Assembly (NCBI GenBank): GCA_002746415.1
Contig: NVXD01000008.1
Location: forward strand, 52,772-115,639
Reading direction: 5' to 3'
Length of the DNA stretch: 62,868 nucleotides
From: Flavobacteriaceae bacterium
GTDB lineage: Bacteria > Bacteroidota > Bacteroidia > Flavobacteriales > Flavobacteriaceae
The position numbers were made by a program, and so were the translations under genes. Below, in pieces: positions 9,064 through 17,579 of this stretch (within the stretch, counting starts at the first letter, position 1; every line of letters starts with the position of its first letter). The notes beneath the pieces are model-generated. The model was given only the letters and a program-made list of their open reading frames with translations, was not told where the DNA came from and searched no databases.

Positions 9064-9078
9064 GATTGTTGTTTTATA

Positions 9079-9097
9079 CCCTGAATTTATTTCAGGG
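9079..9097. other. Small inverted repeat in the leader of the DUF2807 gene
   Basis: CCCTGAA and TTCAGGG pair around a 5-base loop only 16 bases before the start codon of the DUF2807 gene (minus strand). It has no T tail, so it is not an obvious terminator. It may affect translation or mark a protein-binding site. Confidence 0.35.
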
Positions 9098-9195
9098 GTC
9101 TGATTAATAAATGATTGATTAAAATTCTTGTTTTTTACTGTCTTTATATAATTTTTAATGCTGGACTGTAAATTTTACCTACTGAGTTGTACAAA

Positions 9196-10917
9196 TTAAT
9201 TGTTATCACCAGCTTTTATTTTGACACCGTCCTCATCAATTTTCATTTCAAATGAGTCATCACCATCTTGAATATTGATATCTATGCCGTCTTCATTGAT
9301 GATGATTTTATTTCCATCATCATCATCATTCCAATCTTTACCCGATGTTTCTGGACAATCTTGGCACTTAAGCTCTCCATCTTCCCCCATTTTCCAGATG
9401 TAATCATCTATATGACATCTATTTATATTTCTGTCATTATCCGTACTCCAATTACAATTATTGGTTTGATTAAAACTTAGGGTCATGCCTTCAGGTAGGT
9501 ATATGTTGACTCTAGCCTCTTGATCATTAAATCTGCTCTCTTCTATTGTAGTTAAAAAATTATTTAAGACCAGTGTATTTCCTTCTAAAGCATATTCATA
9601 GTTTATCTTTTCCGCAGTATCACGTGCATCATTATAAGAAGATCCATTGGCTTCTTTTCTTACCTCAATATGTATGACTGAATCCCTTGATTTTTTAAAG
9701 CGAAACCGAATATCATCAGAGAGTAATATTCTATTACCGTCTTCATTATAGGTAATGATCATATCATTCATTCTGATATTACCGCCATTTTCCCAATATT
9801 CTGAAGAAGCTAGCGCAATATTCAAGGTGTCAGCATTTGAAATATAAAGTTCGTTTTCTGTTGTAACGCTCCCAGAATAGGCATGAGATGCTGCTTCCCT
9901 TACTCCCAATATGATAAGGGTTGCTATGGAAATTAACCAAAGTCCTAATAAAGAAAACTTAGCGATATTTCCAATCGACTTTAGATTACTAATTAAGATT
10001 TTTAAACCTAGATAAAGTAAAAAGAAAAAAGGAATGCCTATTGCAAAGAAAATCAATAGTGATACCAACCAAATAGGTGCATTCAAGGAATTCATAATGA
10101 CATTGTCAAAGCCTGGTATGTGCGCCCAATCTAAGGTGCCAACGGTAATTAATCCAACAAAAAGGCCAACTAAAGTGGCTGCACCAGTAATAATCATAAT
10201 GATGCCAATGAATTTTCCAAAAACTTTGAAAAGGAAAAGGAAAATATCACCAACGGTATCAAAGAAAGATTTACCACCGCTTTTTACTTTGTTGCCCATT
10301 CCTTCATAGTCAACATTTTTTACCCTATCTGCAACATCATCAAACCCCTCTTTGACCTTGCGCTCTATATTGCTGATGTTGATAGGCTTTCCCGACATAT
10401 CCAATTTTTGGGATGTTGTACTTGCCTCTGGAACCAATATCCATAAAAGGATGTAAGCTATGAATCCAAAACCAGTGAAAATTCCAAATGCTAAAAAGAT
10501 AAGACGTATCCACAAGGCATCAAAACCTAGATAATGCTCTAGTCCAGAACATACACCACCGATGTATTTGTGTTCCATATCACGATACAACTTTTTAACT
10601 CGTCCAGTTGTTGTGGTTTGCCTTGGTTGAGGTTCATCCTCAAAAATATCTTCATCAACCATATAATCTTCTGGCTGACCCATAGTACTGATGACTTCAT
10701 CCACTTCTTTTTCTGTGATAACTTGCCTGTCGTTTTCCATTTTTTCATGGAATAATTCAGCTACCCTGGCTTCAATGTCAGCGATGATTTCTTCACTTCC
10801 AGAAGTTCCTGCAAAAGATCGTTTAACTGATTCTAGATAACGTTGTAATTTGTTATACGCTTTGTCATCAATGTGAAAAAGCATGTTTGCTAGATTTATA
10901 TTTACTGTTTTGTTCAT
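9196..10917 (-). CDS. PspC domain membrane protein
   Basis: The 573-residue membrane protein starts with an acidic cytoplasmic part (about residues 1-105) that has an IEARVAELFHEKM helix. A PspC domain follows (about 108-165; KLYRDMEHKYIGGVCSGLEH and a hydrophobic helix ending LLWILVPEA). Three or more further membrane segments lie at about 225-340, then a periplasmic beta-rich part and an acidic, Asp-rich C terminus (NDDDDGNK). PspC proteins sense envelope stress in E. coli; the Bacteroidetes fusions are uncharacterised. Its start codon overlaps the padR stop (TAATG), so the PadR regulator and this protein are translationally coupled. Confidence 0.9.
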   Translation of the reverse strand: MNKTVNINLANMLFHIDDKAYNKLQRYLESVKRSFAGTSGSEEIIADIEARVAELFHEKMENDRQVITEKEVDEVISTMGQPEDYMVDEDIFEDEPQPRQTTTTGRVKKLYRDMEHKYIGGVCSGLEHYLGFDALWIRLIFLAFGIFTGFGFIAYILLWILVPEASTTSQKLDMSGKPINISNIERKVKEGFDDVADRVKNVDYEGMGNKVKSGGKSFFDTVGDIFLFLFKVFGKFIGIIMIITGAATLVGLFVGLITVGTLDWAHIPGFDNVIMNSLNAPIWLVSLLIFFAIGIPFFFLLYLGLKILISNLKSIGNIAKFSLLGLWLISIATLIILGVREAASHAYSGSVTTENELYISNADTLNIALASSEYWENGGNIRMNDMIITYNEDGNRILLSDDIRFRFKKSRDSVIHIEVRKEANGSSYNDARDTAEKINYEYALEGNTLVLNNFLTTIEESRFNDQEARVNIYLPEGMTLSFNQTNNCNWSTDNDRNINRCHIDDYIWKMGEDGELKCQDCPETSGKDWNDDDDGNKIIINEDGIDINIQDGDDSFEMKIDEDGVKIKAGDNN

Positions 10918-11255
10918 TACTTCTTTTGTTTTGTATTGGTTACCAAGTTCACTGCTGTTCTGAGTTCGTCCCAGGTACTATTTAATTCCTTAAGAAAAAG
11001 TCCTCCTGTTTCTGTAAGGCCATAATATTTTCGTGGTGGTCCTGAGGTAGATTCTTCCCAACGATAATTGAGCAAACCCGCATTTTTAAGTCGCGTTAAC
11101 AGCGGATATATAGTTCCCTCTACCACAAGCATCTTGGCATCCTTTAAGGTACCCAAAATTTCGGAAGCATACTTATCTTCTCCATTTAAAATGGAAAGAA
11201 TGCAATATTCCAAAACCCCTTTGCGCATTTGTGCTTTTGTGTTTTCTACGTTCAT
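10917..11255 (-). CDS. PadR family transcriptional regulator
   Basis: The 112-residue protein has the PadR winged helix: MRKGVLEYCILSILN at the first helix, YASEILGTLKDAKMLVVEGTIYPLLTRLKNAGLLNYRW as recognition helix and wing, then GPPRKYYGLTETG. The C-terminal dimerisation helix is short, which places it in the small PadR-s2 group. PadR proteins usually repress their own operon. Here it is the first gene of a coupled operon with pspC and DUF2807, consistent with autoregulation. A cluster of TACTATG-like motifs lies further upstream near 11884. Confidence 0.92.
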   Translation of the reverse strand: MNVENTKAQMRKGVLEYCILSILNGEDKYASEILGTLKDAKMLVVEGTIYPLLTRLKNAGLLNYRWEESTSGPPRKYYGLTETGGLFLKELNSTWDELRTAVNLVTNTKQKK

Positions 11256-11304
11256 AGTTTCATTCTTCTATTGATTTGACTGTTCGTTTTTTGATGATTC
11301 ATTT

Positions 11305-11352
11305 TGATTGATTGATTGATTGATGATTGATGATTGTTGATTGATTGATGAA
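11305..11352. repeat. TGAT-type microsatellite
   Basis: A run of TGAT units with two TGATGA interruptions lies between the DUF4870 stop and the padR start. Shorter TGATTGAT stretches occur before other genes of this window (around 11850, 28845 and 28925). Confidence 0.8.
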
Positions 11353-11364
11353 TAACTCCTTGCG

Positions 11365-11847
11365 TTATTTGATGAATTTAATTGTCAATGGATATTTAAA
11401 TCTTTGTCCCTCATTAGTTCTTATAGTAGCCAATATGGAATACACTACATTAATGACAGTTATTGCTGCTTGGACTAAACCAGTAATTCCCAACGGCCAT
11501 AAAAAGGAACCAAACCTAAAATGATCACTGTCAAAATGAAAGCTTCTTTTACTAAAATGATTTAGGTCGTGCCAATTAAGAAATCCTCCATCAAACAAAT
11601 CTGGAAGAAAACCTATAAAGAACGGAATACTGATGGCTCCTAGAATTATGGAATACAAAAGCATGCTCATCTGAAAATTCAAAGCTTGCTTTCCATTGTA
11701 ATCCACAAACTCATGTTCTTTCTTGTTGGCTGTCCATAATACCAATGGAAGAATAAAGTTTCCAAAGGGAATAAAATACCTGCTAAATGTGGAAGCATGT
11801 ATGATAGCAGATAGGTTTCTTTCGTGCTTAGTTAATGTTTCTGTCAT
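11365..11847 (-). CDS. DUF4870 domain membrane protein
   Basis: The 160-residue protein contains the DUF4870 pattern: an N-terminal HERNLSAIIHASTFSRYFIPFGNFILPLVLWTANKK segment, then EFVDYNGKQALNFQMSMLLY (about residues 45-65) and three to four membrane helices. Its function is unknown, but the family is typically near PadR/PspC genes in Bacteroidetes. It lies upstream of padR on the same strand with a 109-bp gap containing the TGAT repeat, so it may be the first gene of the whole stress operon. Confidence 0.88.
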   Translation of the reverse strand: MTETLTKHERNLSAIIHASTFSRYFIPFGNFILPLVLWTANKKEHEFVDYNGKQALNFQMSMLLYSIILGAISIPFFIGFLPDLFDGGFLNWHDLNHFSKRSFHFDSDHFRFGSFLWPLGITGLVQAAITVINVVYSILATIRTNEGQRFKYPLTIKFIK

Positions 11848-11883
11848 GATTTTTTTGATTGATTGTTAGATAACATAATATCT

Positions 11884-11936
11884 TACTATGCAAATATACG
11901 TTTAAAAAAAGGTATTATGCAAAACATAGTACTATA
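11884..11936. promoter_or_regulatory. Possible PadR operator cluster
   Basis: TACTATGCAAA (11884-11894) and TATTATGCAAA (11913-11923) form a direct repeat. ACTATG (11885-11890) and CATAGT (11925-11930) form an inverted pair, followed by another ACTATA. They lie upstream of DUF4870 (minus) and DUF4442 (plus). PadR proteins bind dyads of this general kind. The assignment is inferred from gene context only. Confidence 0.35.
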
Positions 11937-12005
11937 CTTTAACATAAAATTAACATTTTGTAGTTCAACTATTTTCAATACTTTTATGGAAAATAATAAT
12001 TAGAT

Positions 12006-12464
12006 ATGTCTAAAGAGACCCGTAAATACAACACGTTTACATTTTTTAAACTACCTGCTGCATGGTGGTGTGGTATGCGTTTAACCTATATAGATGAAGA
12101 AAAGGCTGTTGTGACCATAAAGCATAAATGGTTTAACCAGAATCCATTTAAATCTATGTTTTGGGCAGCGCAAGGCATGGCAGCAGAGTTTAGTACTGGT
12201 ACTTTGGTCATCAATCAAATAAGGAATAGTGGTAAAAAAATATCTATGTTGGTGGCAAGTAATAAGGCGACCTTTACTAAAAAAGCAACGGGCAGAATTA
12301 CATTTACTTGTGTAGACGGACATTTAATAAAAGATGCCATTAGCAAGACAATTGCCACTGGGGAAGGACAAATTTTTTGGATGAAATCTATTGGAGTAAA
12401 CGAGGATGGGGCAGTGGTTTCTACTTTTGATTTTGAATGGACAGTTAGGGTAAAGAATAAGTAG
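12006..12464 (+). CDS. DUF4442 domain protein (hotdog thioesterase-like)
   Basis: The 152-residue protein matches the DUF4442 family: residues about 10-140, with FKLPAAWWCGMRLTYIDEEKAVVTIKHKWFNQNPFKSMFWAAQGMAAEFSTG split over the first half. These proteins have a hotdog fold like acyl-CoA thioesterases such as PaaI. The MFWAAQGMAAE segment corresponds to the central helix. The substrate is unknown. It is a cytoplasmic protein without a signal peptide. It reads away from DUF4870, leaving a shared 158-bp intergenic region. Confidence 0.85.
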   Translation: MSKETRKYNTFTFFKLPAAWWCGMRLTYIDEEKAVVTIKHKWFNQNPFKSMFWAAQGMAAEFSTGTLVINQIRNSGKKISMLVASNKATFTKKATGRITFTCVDGHLIKDAISKTIATGEGQIFWMKSIGVNEDGAVVSTFDFEWTVRVKNK

Positions 12465-12538
12465 CTTCCATAAAAAAAACACTTTTAATATTTTGAATTA
12501 TCTAAAAATCAGCTATTTTAGGAAACTAAATATTAATT

Positions 12539-12868
12539 ATGGGAAAATTTGAAATTAAAAGCACTAGCGCAGGTCAAACGATGTTTAACCTTAAAGCTGG
12601 TAATGGCCAAGTAATTCTTACTAGCGAGTCTTACACCACTAGAGCAGCCTGTGACAATGGTGTTGAATCTGTACGCAAAAATTCACAAGACGATGGGAGG
12701 TTTGATAGAAAAACTGCCAAAGATGGAAGCCCTTATTTCAATTTAAAAGCGTCTAACGGACAAATAATTGGAAAAAGTGAAATGTATAATTCAGACGCAG
12801 CCATGGAAAATGGAATTGAGTCTGTTAAAAAGAATGCCCCTGAAGCAAAGGTGGATGACAATTCTTAG
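12539..12868 (+). CDS. YegP-like protein with two DUF1508 repeats
   Basis: The 109-residue protein is made of two copies of the DUF1508 unit. The first has FNLKAGNGQVILTSESYTT and GVESVRKNS; the second has FNLKASNGQIIGKSEMYNS and GIESVKKNA. YegP-type proteins are small dimeric alpha/beta proteins of unknown function, found in many bacteria. It is a single gene, followed by a perfect 16-bp hairpin terminator. Confidence 0.92.
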   Translation: MGKFEIKSTSAGQTMFNLKAGNGQVILTSESYTTRAACDNGVESVRKNSQDDGRFDRKTAKDGSPYFNLKASNGQIIGKSEMYNSDAAMENGIESVKKNAPEAKVDDNS

Positions 12869-12902
12869 GACAACATGAACAAATTTTAGTATCGTGTTAA
12901 AG

Positions 12903-12946
12903 TAAAGTAAAAAGGACAGTCTGCTAGATTGTCCTTTTTACTTTAT
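12903..12946 (+). terminator. Hairpin terminator after the YegP-like gene
   Basis: A 16-bp stem of TAAAGTAAAAAGGACA and TGTCCTTTTTACTTTA surrounds an 11-base loop. Confidence 0.85.
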
Positions 12947-13039
12947 AAAGAATAATACATAAAAGACCTGAATTACGTAACAAAACCTATTGGTCAACAA
13001 CTAATAGCGGTAAGCAATTGTTTGAACTAAAATAAAAAT

Positions 13040-13840
13040 ATGAACGCACACGAAATAGACTACGAAATTTACGGAGAAGAAATGCAATATGTGGAAATAG
13101 AATTGGATCCACAGGAAGCTGTTGTAGCTGAGGCAGGTACTTTCATGATGATGGACAATGAGATAAAGATGGAAACCATTTTTGGGGATGGATCTGGTCA
13201 AGATACCAGTATATTGGGAAAATTATTCTCAGCAGGTAAAAGGGTGTTAACTGGTGAAAGTCTTTTTATGACCGCATTTTTAAATGTAGGGAGAGGAAAG
13301 AAACAAGTGAGCTTTGCATCCCCCTATCCCGGAAAAATTATCCCAATTGATCTTTCAGAAAAGAATGGAAAGTTTATCTGTCAAAAAGATGCCTTTTTAT
13401 GTGCTGCCAAAGGAGTTTCTATTGGTATAGAATTTTCAAAGAAGCTGGGAAGAGGTTTTTTTGGAGGTGAAGGTTTCATCATGCAGAAATTAGAAGGTGA
13501 TGGCATGGCCTTTGTTCATGCTGGAGGTACTACTGCCAAGAAAACATTAGCGGCCGGTGAGGTCTTAAAGGTGGATACAGGATGTATCGTAGGCTTTTCT
13601 CAAGAGGTAGACTATGATATTGAATTTATTGGAGGCATTAAAAACACTGTATTTGGAGGCGAAGGCCTTTTCTTTGCTACGTTACGTGGTCCCGGTACTG
13701 TTTACGTACAATCCTTACCTTTTAGTAGACTGGCAGGTAGAGTATGGGCTGCAGCGCCAAGAGGTGGTGGTAAAAGTAAAGGAGAAGGTAGTATCTTGGG
13801 AGGACTGGGAGATTTATTGGACGGAGATAATAGGTTTTAA
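13040..13840 (+). CDS. AIM24 / TIGR00266 family protein
   Basis: The 266-residue protein matches the TIGR00266/AIM24 family. It opens with [32 protein letters not shown], has the glycine-rich [19 protein letters not shown] motif and repeats it near the end as [15 protein letters not shown]. The fold is a trimeric beta-barrel. A yeast homologue is mitochondrial; the bacterial role is unknown. The last ten residues are Gly-rich ([12 protein letters not shown]). The next gene, a Crp/Fnr regulator, starts 18 bases later, so the two probably share a transcript. Confidence 0.93.
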   Translation: MNAHEIDYEIYGEEMQYVEIELDPQEAVVAEAGTFMMMDNEIKMETIFGDGSGQDTSILGKLFSAGKRVLTGESLFMTAFLNVGRGKKQVSFASPYPGKIIPIDLSEKNGKFICQKDAFLCAAKGVSIGIEFSKKLGRGFFGGEGFIMQKLEGDGMAFVHAGGTTAKKTLAAGEVLKVDTGCIVGFSQEVDYDIEFIGGIKNTVFGGEGLFFATLRGPGTVYVQSLPFSRLAGRVWAAAPRGGGKSKGEGSILGGLGDLLDGDNRF

Positions 13841-13857
13841 ATTTCAACAAATTTTTA

Positions 13858-14418
13858 ATGAGTATTTATACCAATATCGCTAATCATATAGCACTAAATC
13901 CATCAGAAAGGGAATATTTGGATACTAAATTACGGTTAAAGCATATACCTAAAAAGACAATGCTACTTGAACAAGGTGAAGTGGCAAAGAAATTTTACTA
14001 TGTAGATCAGGGAAGCCTACGGGCTTTTAACACCAATACAAAAGGAAAAGAGTCCACCATAATGTTCGCTATGAAGGATTGGTGGATTACGGACATGTAT
14101 GCCTTTATGAACCAAAAGCCTGCATTGGTTTCTATAGAAACATTGGAAAAATGTGCCCTTGTTGAATTAGACTTTAAGGCTATGGAAAGTGTATTAGACA
14201 AGCTACCAAAATTGGAGCGCTATTTTAGAATCCTTTTTCAACGAGCCTATGTTAGAGAACAATTGAGAGTATTGGATAACATATCAAGCGATGTAGAGCA
14301 AAGGTATTTTAGATTCATAGAAAAGTACCCAGATGTTTCAAGAAAGATAACTCAAAAACAGTTGGCCTCATACCTAGGAGTAACTCCTGAATTTCTTAGT
14401 CAAATTAAGAATAAGTAG
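13858..14418 (+). CDS. Crp/Fnr family transcriptional regulator
   Basis: The 186-residue protein has an N-terminal cyclic-nucleotide-binding-like domain (about residues 20-115; KTMLLEQGEVAKKFYYVDQGSLRAF). A short C-terminal DNA-binding domain holds ITQKQLASYLGVTPEFLSQIK (about 164-184). The effector pocket lacks the RxxxxR motif of true cAMP receptors, which is common in Bacteroidetes members of this group; many respond to other ligands or none. The gene is 17 bases after the AIM24 gene and probably cotranscribed. Confidence 0.9.
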   Translation: MSIYTNIANHIALNPSEREYLDTKLRLKHIPKKTMLLEQGEVAKKFYYVDQGSLRAFNTNTKGKESTIMFAMKDWWITDMYAFMNQKPALVSIETLEKCALVELDFKAMESVLDKLPKLERYFRILFQRAYVREQLRVLDNISSDVEQRYFRFIEKYPDVSRKITQKQLASYLGVTPEFLSQIKNK

Positions 14419-14492
14419 CGAATTCTTAAACTATCTTATTTTATATCTTGAAGAATTTTTCTTTTTTTGTACGCAAATGATTAAAAAAAATG

Positions 14493-14852
14493 ATGTTAAT
14501 TTTAATTGCTGGACCCTATAGAAGTGGAACAGGAAATAATGCTGATTTAATTGAAAAGAATATGGGGCGTTTAGAAGCCATGGCTTTGCCCATTTTTAAA
14601 AAAGGACATGTGCCTATGATAGGAGAGTGGGTAGCCAATCCGTTAATTGAGCTTGCAGGATCTAAGAAAGTTGGAGATGCTATTTTTCAAGAAATTCAAT
14701 ATCCTACAGCACATAGGTTATTAACAAAGTGTGATGCGGTGCTGCGGATTGAAGGTGTTTCTAAAGGAGCAGACCAGGATGTTGAAATTGCTAAAAAATT
14801 AGGACTAAAAATCTATTATAATATAAATGACATACCCCATGCAGAAAGGTAA
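14493..14852 (+). CDS. DUF4406-like / nucleoside 2-deoxyribosyltransferase-fold protein
   Basis: The protein is about 119 residues long; the second Met is taken as start because it gives [13 protein letters not shown] at the N terminus. This GPYRSG pattern, the central [13 protein letters not shown] and the final [30 protein letters not shown] fit the DUF4406 family. DUF4406 is related to nucleoside 2-deoxyribosyltransferases, which move deoxyribose between bases. It overlaps the nudK start, which suggests translational coupling with a nucleotide-sugar pyrophosphatase. Confidence 0.8.
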   Translation: MLILIAGPYRSGTGNNADLIEKNMGRLEAMALPIFKKGHVPMIGEWVANPLIELAGSKKVGDAIFQEIQYPTAHRLLTKCDAVLRIEGVSKGADQDVEIAKKLGLKIYYNINDIPHAER

Positions 14853-15423
14853 TATTAGAAATATAAAAAAGGAACTCCTATCAGATAATTGGTACACTCT
14901 AAACAAGTTTACTTTTGATTTTCAAAAGAAAGATAACACTTGGGAAACCCAGCAACGGGAAGCCTATGACAGAGGCAATGGAGCGGCTATTTTATTGTAC
15001 AATACCAATAAAGGTACCGTAGTTTTAACCAAACAGTTTCGCATGCCTACCTATGTGAATGGAAACGATTCTGGAATGATGATAGAGGTCTGCGCCGGAC
15101 TTTTAGATGGCGACCATCCTGAAGATTGTATAAAAAAAGAAGTTGAGGAGGAAACGGGCTATAAGATAAATCAGGTTGAAAAGGTAATGGAGTCTTATAT
15201 GTCACCAGGCTCTGTCACTGAGATTCTTTACCTTTTTGTAGGTGCCTATGAAGCACAAATGAAAATTAGCGAAGGTGGTGGTGCCGAGGATGAATCAGAA
15301 AATATTGAAGTACTGGAAATGCCCTTTGAAGAAGCACTTAGAATGATCCGCAATGGAGAAATTAATGATGCCAAAACTATAATGTTGTTGCAATATGCAC
15401 AGATAAATGGATTGTTTGATTAA
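14839..15423 (+). CDS. nudK: NudK-type Nudix hydrolase (GDP-mannose pyrophosphatase family)
   Basis: The 194-residue protein resembles NudK: it starts with [16 protein letters not shown] and carries a Nudix box in the segment [20 protein letters not shown] (residues 91-110 counted from the upstream Met), with the metal-binding Glu residues in KEVEEETGY. NudK hydrolyses GDP-mannose and related nucleotide sugars, needing Mg2+. The start is placed at 14839 because the N terminus then matches the family. An alternative Met lies at 14827; either overlaps the DUF4406 gene. Its stop overlaps the convergent dacB stop by four bases. Confidence 0.88.
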   Translation: MQKGNIRNIKKELLSDNWYTLNKFTFDFQKKDNTWETQQREAYDRGNGAAILLYNTNKGTVVLTKQFRMPTYVNGNDSGMMIEVCAGLLDGDHPEDCIKKEVEEETGYKINQVEKVMESYMSPGSVTEILYLFVGAYEAQMKISEGGGAEDESENIEVLEMPFEEALRMIRNGEINDAKTIMLLQYAQINGLFD

Positions 15424-16709
15424 TAAGAATCCCTAATATGTTCAAAAATACCCTGCATTTGTTTTTTTACATCACTTGTGGATTTTCTATAGTGATTGTT
15501 CATAAAGCTAAAAATCAATATTTCACCAGATGTGGTAATTAAATACCCGCTTAAACAATAATTGTTTCCTAAAGAGCCAGATTTGGCATATATATAAGGA
15601 ATGTTATCTCCTTTATAGTGCTCTTTTAAAGTTCCATTGACTCCGGCGGCAGGAAATAGATGAAACAACCGATCTTTTGGTACATCTTTATAAAGTCTGT
15701 TCAGCACATCCACTATAGCTTCTGGCGAAAATAAATTGTATCTAGAAAGTCCAGAACCATCTACCCAGCGCGGTTGTTGTTTAAGTGAGGATAAGTTATG
15801 TTGCAATATATAATCTCTAGCGATTGAACTTGTAAGCGTATCGGATAAAGTAGCGGCTCCCAAAACCAATAACTGCTCAGCAATAAAATTATCACTTTGG
15901 TGCATCATTCTTTTGTAGAGCGAATCAGAGGGGATACTATACACTATTTTTTTCTCCCCCTTGGGCATTTCTTTGACTATTGCTATTTTAGTTTGAATTG
16001 CTTTTTCAAGTAATTCTTTGGTAAGTAGGGGATGTACAATAAAAGGAATTTCTAAAGTGTCTTCCCTAGTGGGTTCAAAAAAGAAGTCATTGGTAGTGGA
16101 AGCCCTATTTTTAGCCGCTGTAATTTCTACTACTTTATTTTTAAAATATTGCGGAATCACAGTCAATGAATCAGTTTTAAATATAGTGGTGACATTGCCA
16201 TATATGGGGAGTCCACTTCTTTCAGGTGAAAAATACCAATCATAATCTTCCCAAGCCCATCCCGGACCATATTTATTGTCTTTGTAATTATTGAAATGAA
16301 AAGCGATGTTTTTATGCAGTTTTAAAAATTGAATCGAGCTGCTATCCTTGTAATAGGGATGCAACAGGGATGGGTCACCAGTACCCTCAGCGTAGAGTGT
16401 ATCATTTATTACTATATATTTTAAAGTAGGGATGCTATCGGGTAATAATTTTAGTGAAGTGTACAGTGTAAAAATTTTGGTGTTACTAGCAGGAGTAAAG
16501 TACTTGTTTGCATTGTGACTATAAATGGTGTCGCCTGTTTTTGGGTTAAATAGTAAGAATCCGGTAAAGGAATCATCAAATACTTCAGCGTTTAATGAAG
16601 AACTAATTGCTTTATTGATAATCTTATATTTAGTTGAAACACAGCTCTGTAAAGCAATAATTATTAAAAATAAAGCAACTTTTTTTTTTGTAAAAAATAC
16701 CGTATTCAT
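15420..16709 (-). CDS. dacB: D-alanyl-D-alanine carboxypeptidase/endopeptidase (PBP4, S13 family)
   Basis: The 429-residue protein has a lipoprotein-like N terminus (IALQSC, Cys23). The three penicillin-binding motifs of family S13 are present: SNTK at Ser75-Lys78, SDN at 272-274 and KSG at 376-378 (YAKSGSLGN). PBP4-type enzymes cleave the terminal D-Ala of murein peptides and some cross-links in the periplasm. The protein has a full-length S13 core but a shorter inserted domain than E. coli PBP4. It is a single minus-strand gene, and its stop overlaps nudK convergently by four bases. Confidence 0.9.
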   Translation of the reverse strand: MNTVFFTKKKVALFLIIIALQSCVSTKYKIINKAISSSLNAEVFDDSFTGFLLFNPKTGDTIYSHNANKYFTPASNTKIFTLYTSLKLLPDSIPTLKYIVINDTLYAEGTGDPSLLHPYYKDSSSIQFLKLHKNIAFHFNNYKDNKYGPGWAWEDYDWYFSPERSGLPIYGNVTTIFKTDSLTVIPQYFKNKVVEITAAKNRASTTNDFFFEPTREDTLEIPFIVHPLLTKELLEKAIQTKIAIVKEMPKGEKKIVYSIPSDSLYKRMMHQSDNFIAEQLLVLGAATLSDTLTSSIARDYILQHNLSSLKQQPRWVDGSGLSRYNLFSPEAIVDVLNRLYKDVPKDRLFHLFPAAGVNGTLKEHYKGDNIPYIYAKSGSLGNNYCLSGYLITTSGEILIFSFMNNHYRKSTSDVKKQMQGIFEHIRDSY

Positions 16710-16839
16710 TATGGTTTTATGGGATTAACTAATTTTAACATGAATTTATCCAATTTTTAACGACTAACAAGCAATATTATGTCCCTTTTTTTTGTTAACT
16801 TTATAAGGAACAAATAATTAACTAATACTATTTTGTACT

Positions 16840-17037
16840 ATGGCGAGAGCTATGCTGGAATATACCAAAACAGTACTTCAAAAAGTTAGTTTTGATGCGA
16901 AACTTTTTAGTAAGGAATTGAAAAAGGCAATTTCAAGGTTATTACCCAATGAAATTGCAGAATTAGAAATCTGGTTGCAAATGTTCATAAACGACAAACC
17001 AGAATTAAAACCAAGCCTTATTTATTTAAAGGCATAA
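16840..17037 (+). CDS. Conserved small Bacteroidetes protein, 65 aa
   Basis: The 65-residue protein is charged and helical, with no signal peptide: MLEYTKTVLQKVSFD, then FSKELKKAISRLLPNEIAELEIWL. I recognise similar short proteins as widespread in Bacteroidetes, but no function is known to me. The first ATG is used; an in-frame Met five codons later is also possible. It is a single gene with a clear terminator right after the stop, which supports a real transcript. Confidence 0.75.
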   Translation: MARAMLEYTKTVLQKVSFDAKLFSKELKKAISRLLPNEIAELEIWLQMFINDKPELKPSLIYLKA

Positions 17038-17041
17038 AACA

Positions 17042-17069
17042 GAAAACCACTTTGAAAGTGGTTTTTTTT
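17042..17069 (+). terminator. Hairpin terminator after the 65-aa gene
   Basis: AAAACCACTTT pairs with AAAGTGGTTTT around a very short loop, followed by T residues. It lies 4 bases past the stop codon. Confidence 0.85.
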
Positions 17070-17070
17070 A

Positions 17071-17121
17071 TATACAAAAGGCAACCTTTTATATACAAAA
17101 GGCAACCTTTTATACAAAAGA
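17071..17121. repeat. Short tandem repeat, about 2.5 copies
   Basis: The unit TATACAAAAGGCAACCTTT occurs at 17071 and 17092, and a partial copy starts at 17111. Spacings are 21 and 19 bases. It sits between a terminator and the broken lipoprotein gene. Each unit contains AAAGG..CCTTT, a weak dyad. Confidence 0.75.
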
Positions 17122-17147
17122 GACTCTTAAGTGTATAAAGTATTATC

Positions 17148-17578
17148 ATGAAATATTTTTTTGGACTTCTTTGTCTTTTTTGTTTTGGCTGTGACACTGA
17201 CACTGATGTAGATTATGTGATTGATGAAGAAGTAGCACTTACTAAAACAAGTTTGTTAGGGGAATGGAAACTGGAAGCTACTAAGGTTAGTCCAGGTGGT
17301 CCAGTGGATTGGTCTAATGTGGAGGATGGAAATGAATACACCTTTTTTTTAACAACACCTTCGACCTCAATGACGTAAGGATTCAAGAAGGAACTATCAA
17401 AGGGAATTTTGAAATCAAAAATGATGCGATTTACGGTATAGTATTGATTTTAGAATATCAATTAAATAACCAAGGATATTCATCCACGTATAAGGTAGTA
17501 TTGGGAACAAACAAAATGATTCTCAGTGGTGTGGGCTGTATAGAAGAATGTTCCTATAGCTATAAAAAGGTAGCGTAG
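17148..17578 (+). pseudogene. Lipocalin-like lipoprotein gene broken by a frameshift in a T run
   Basis: The reading frame starts MKYFFGLLCLFCFGC (lipobox at Cys15) and continues with LLGEWKLEATKVSPGG, a lipocalin-like opening. It stops after 76 residues at 17378. If one T is added to the 8-T run at 17343-17350, the frame stays open through NNTFDLNDVRIQEGTIKGNF and ends with CIEECSYSYKKVA at 17578. This gives a protein of about 143 residues with the usual lipocalin-like length. The break could be a real mutation, phase variation in the homopolymer, or a sequencing error. It is followed after one base by the oxyR stop. Confidence 0.8.
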
Positions 17579-17579
17579 T

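Noticed and set aside
17071-17121. Possible CRISPR array
   Set aside because: Only about 2.5 copies with no spacers between them; no cas genes in the window.
17018-17203. 61-residue open frame on the minus strand over the tandem repeat
   Set aside because: Its repeated CLLYIKG words come only from the DNA repeat, and it covers a terminator.
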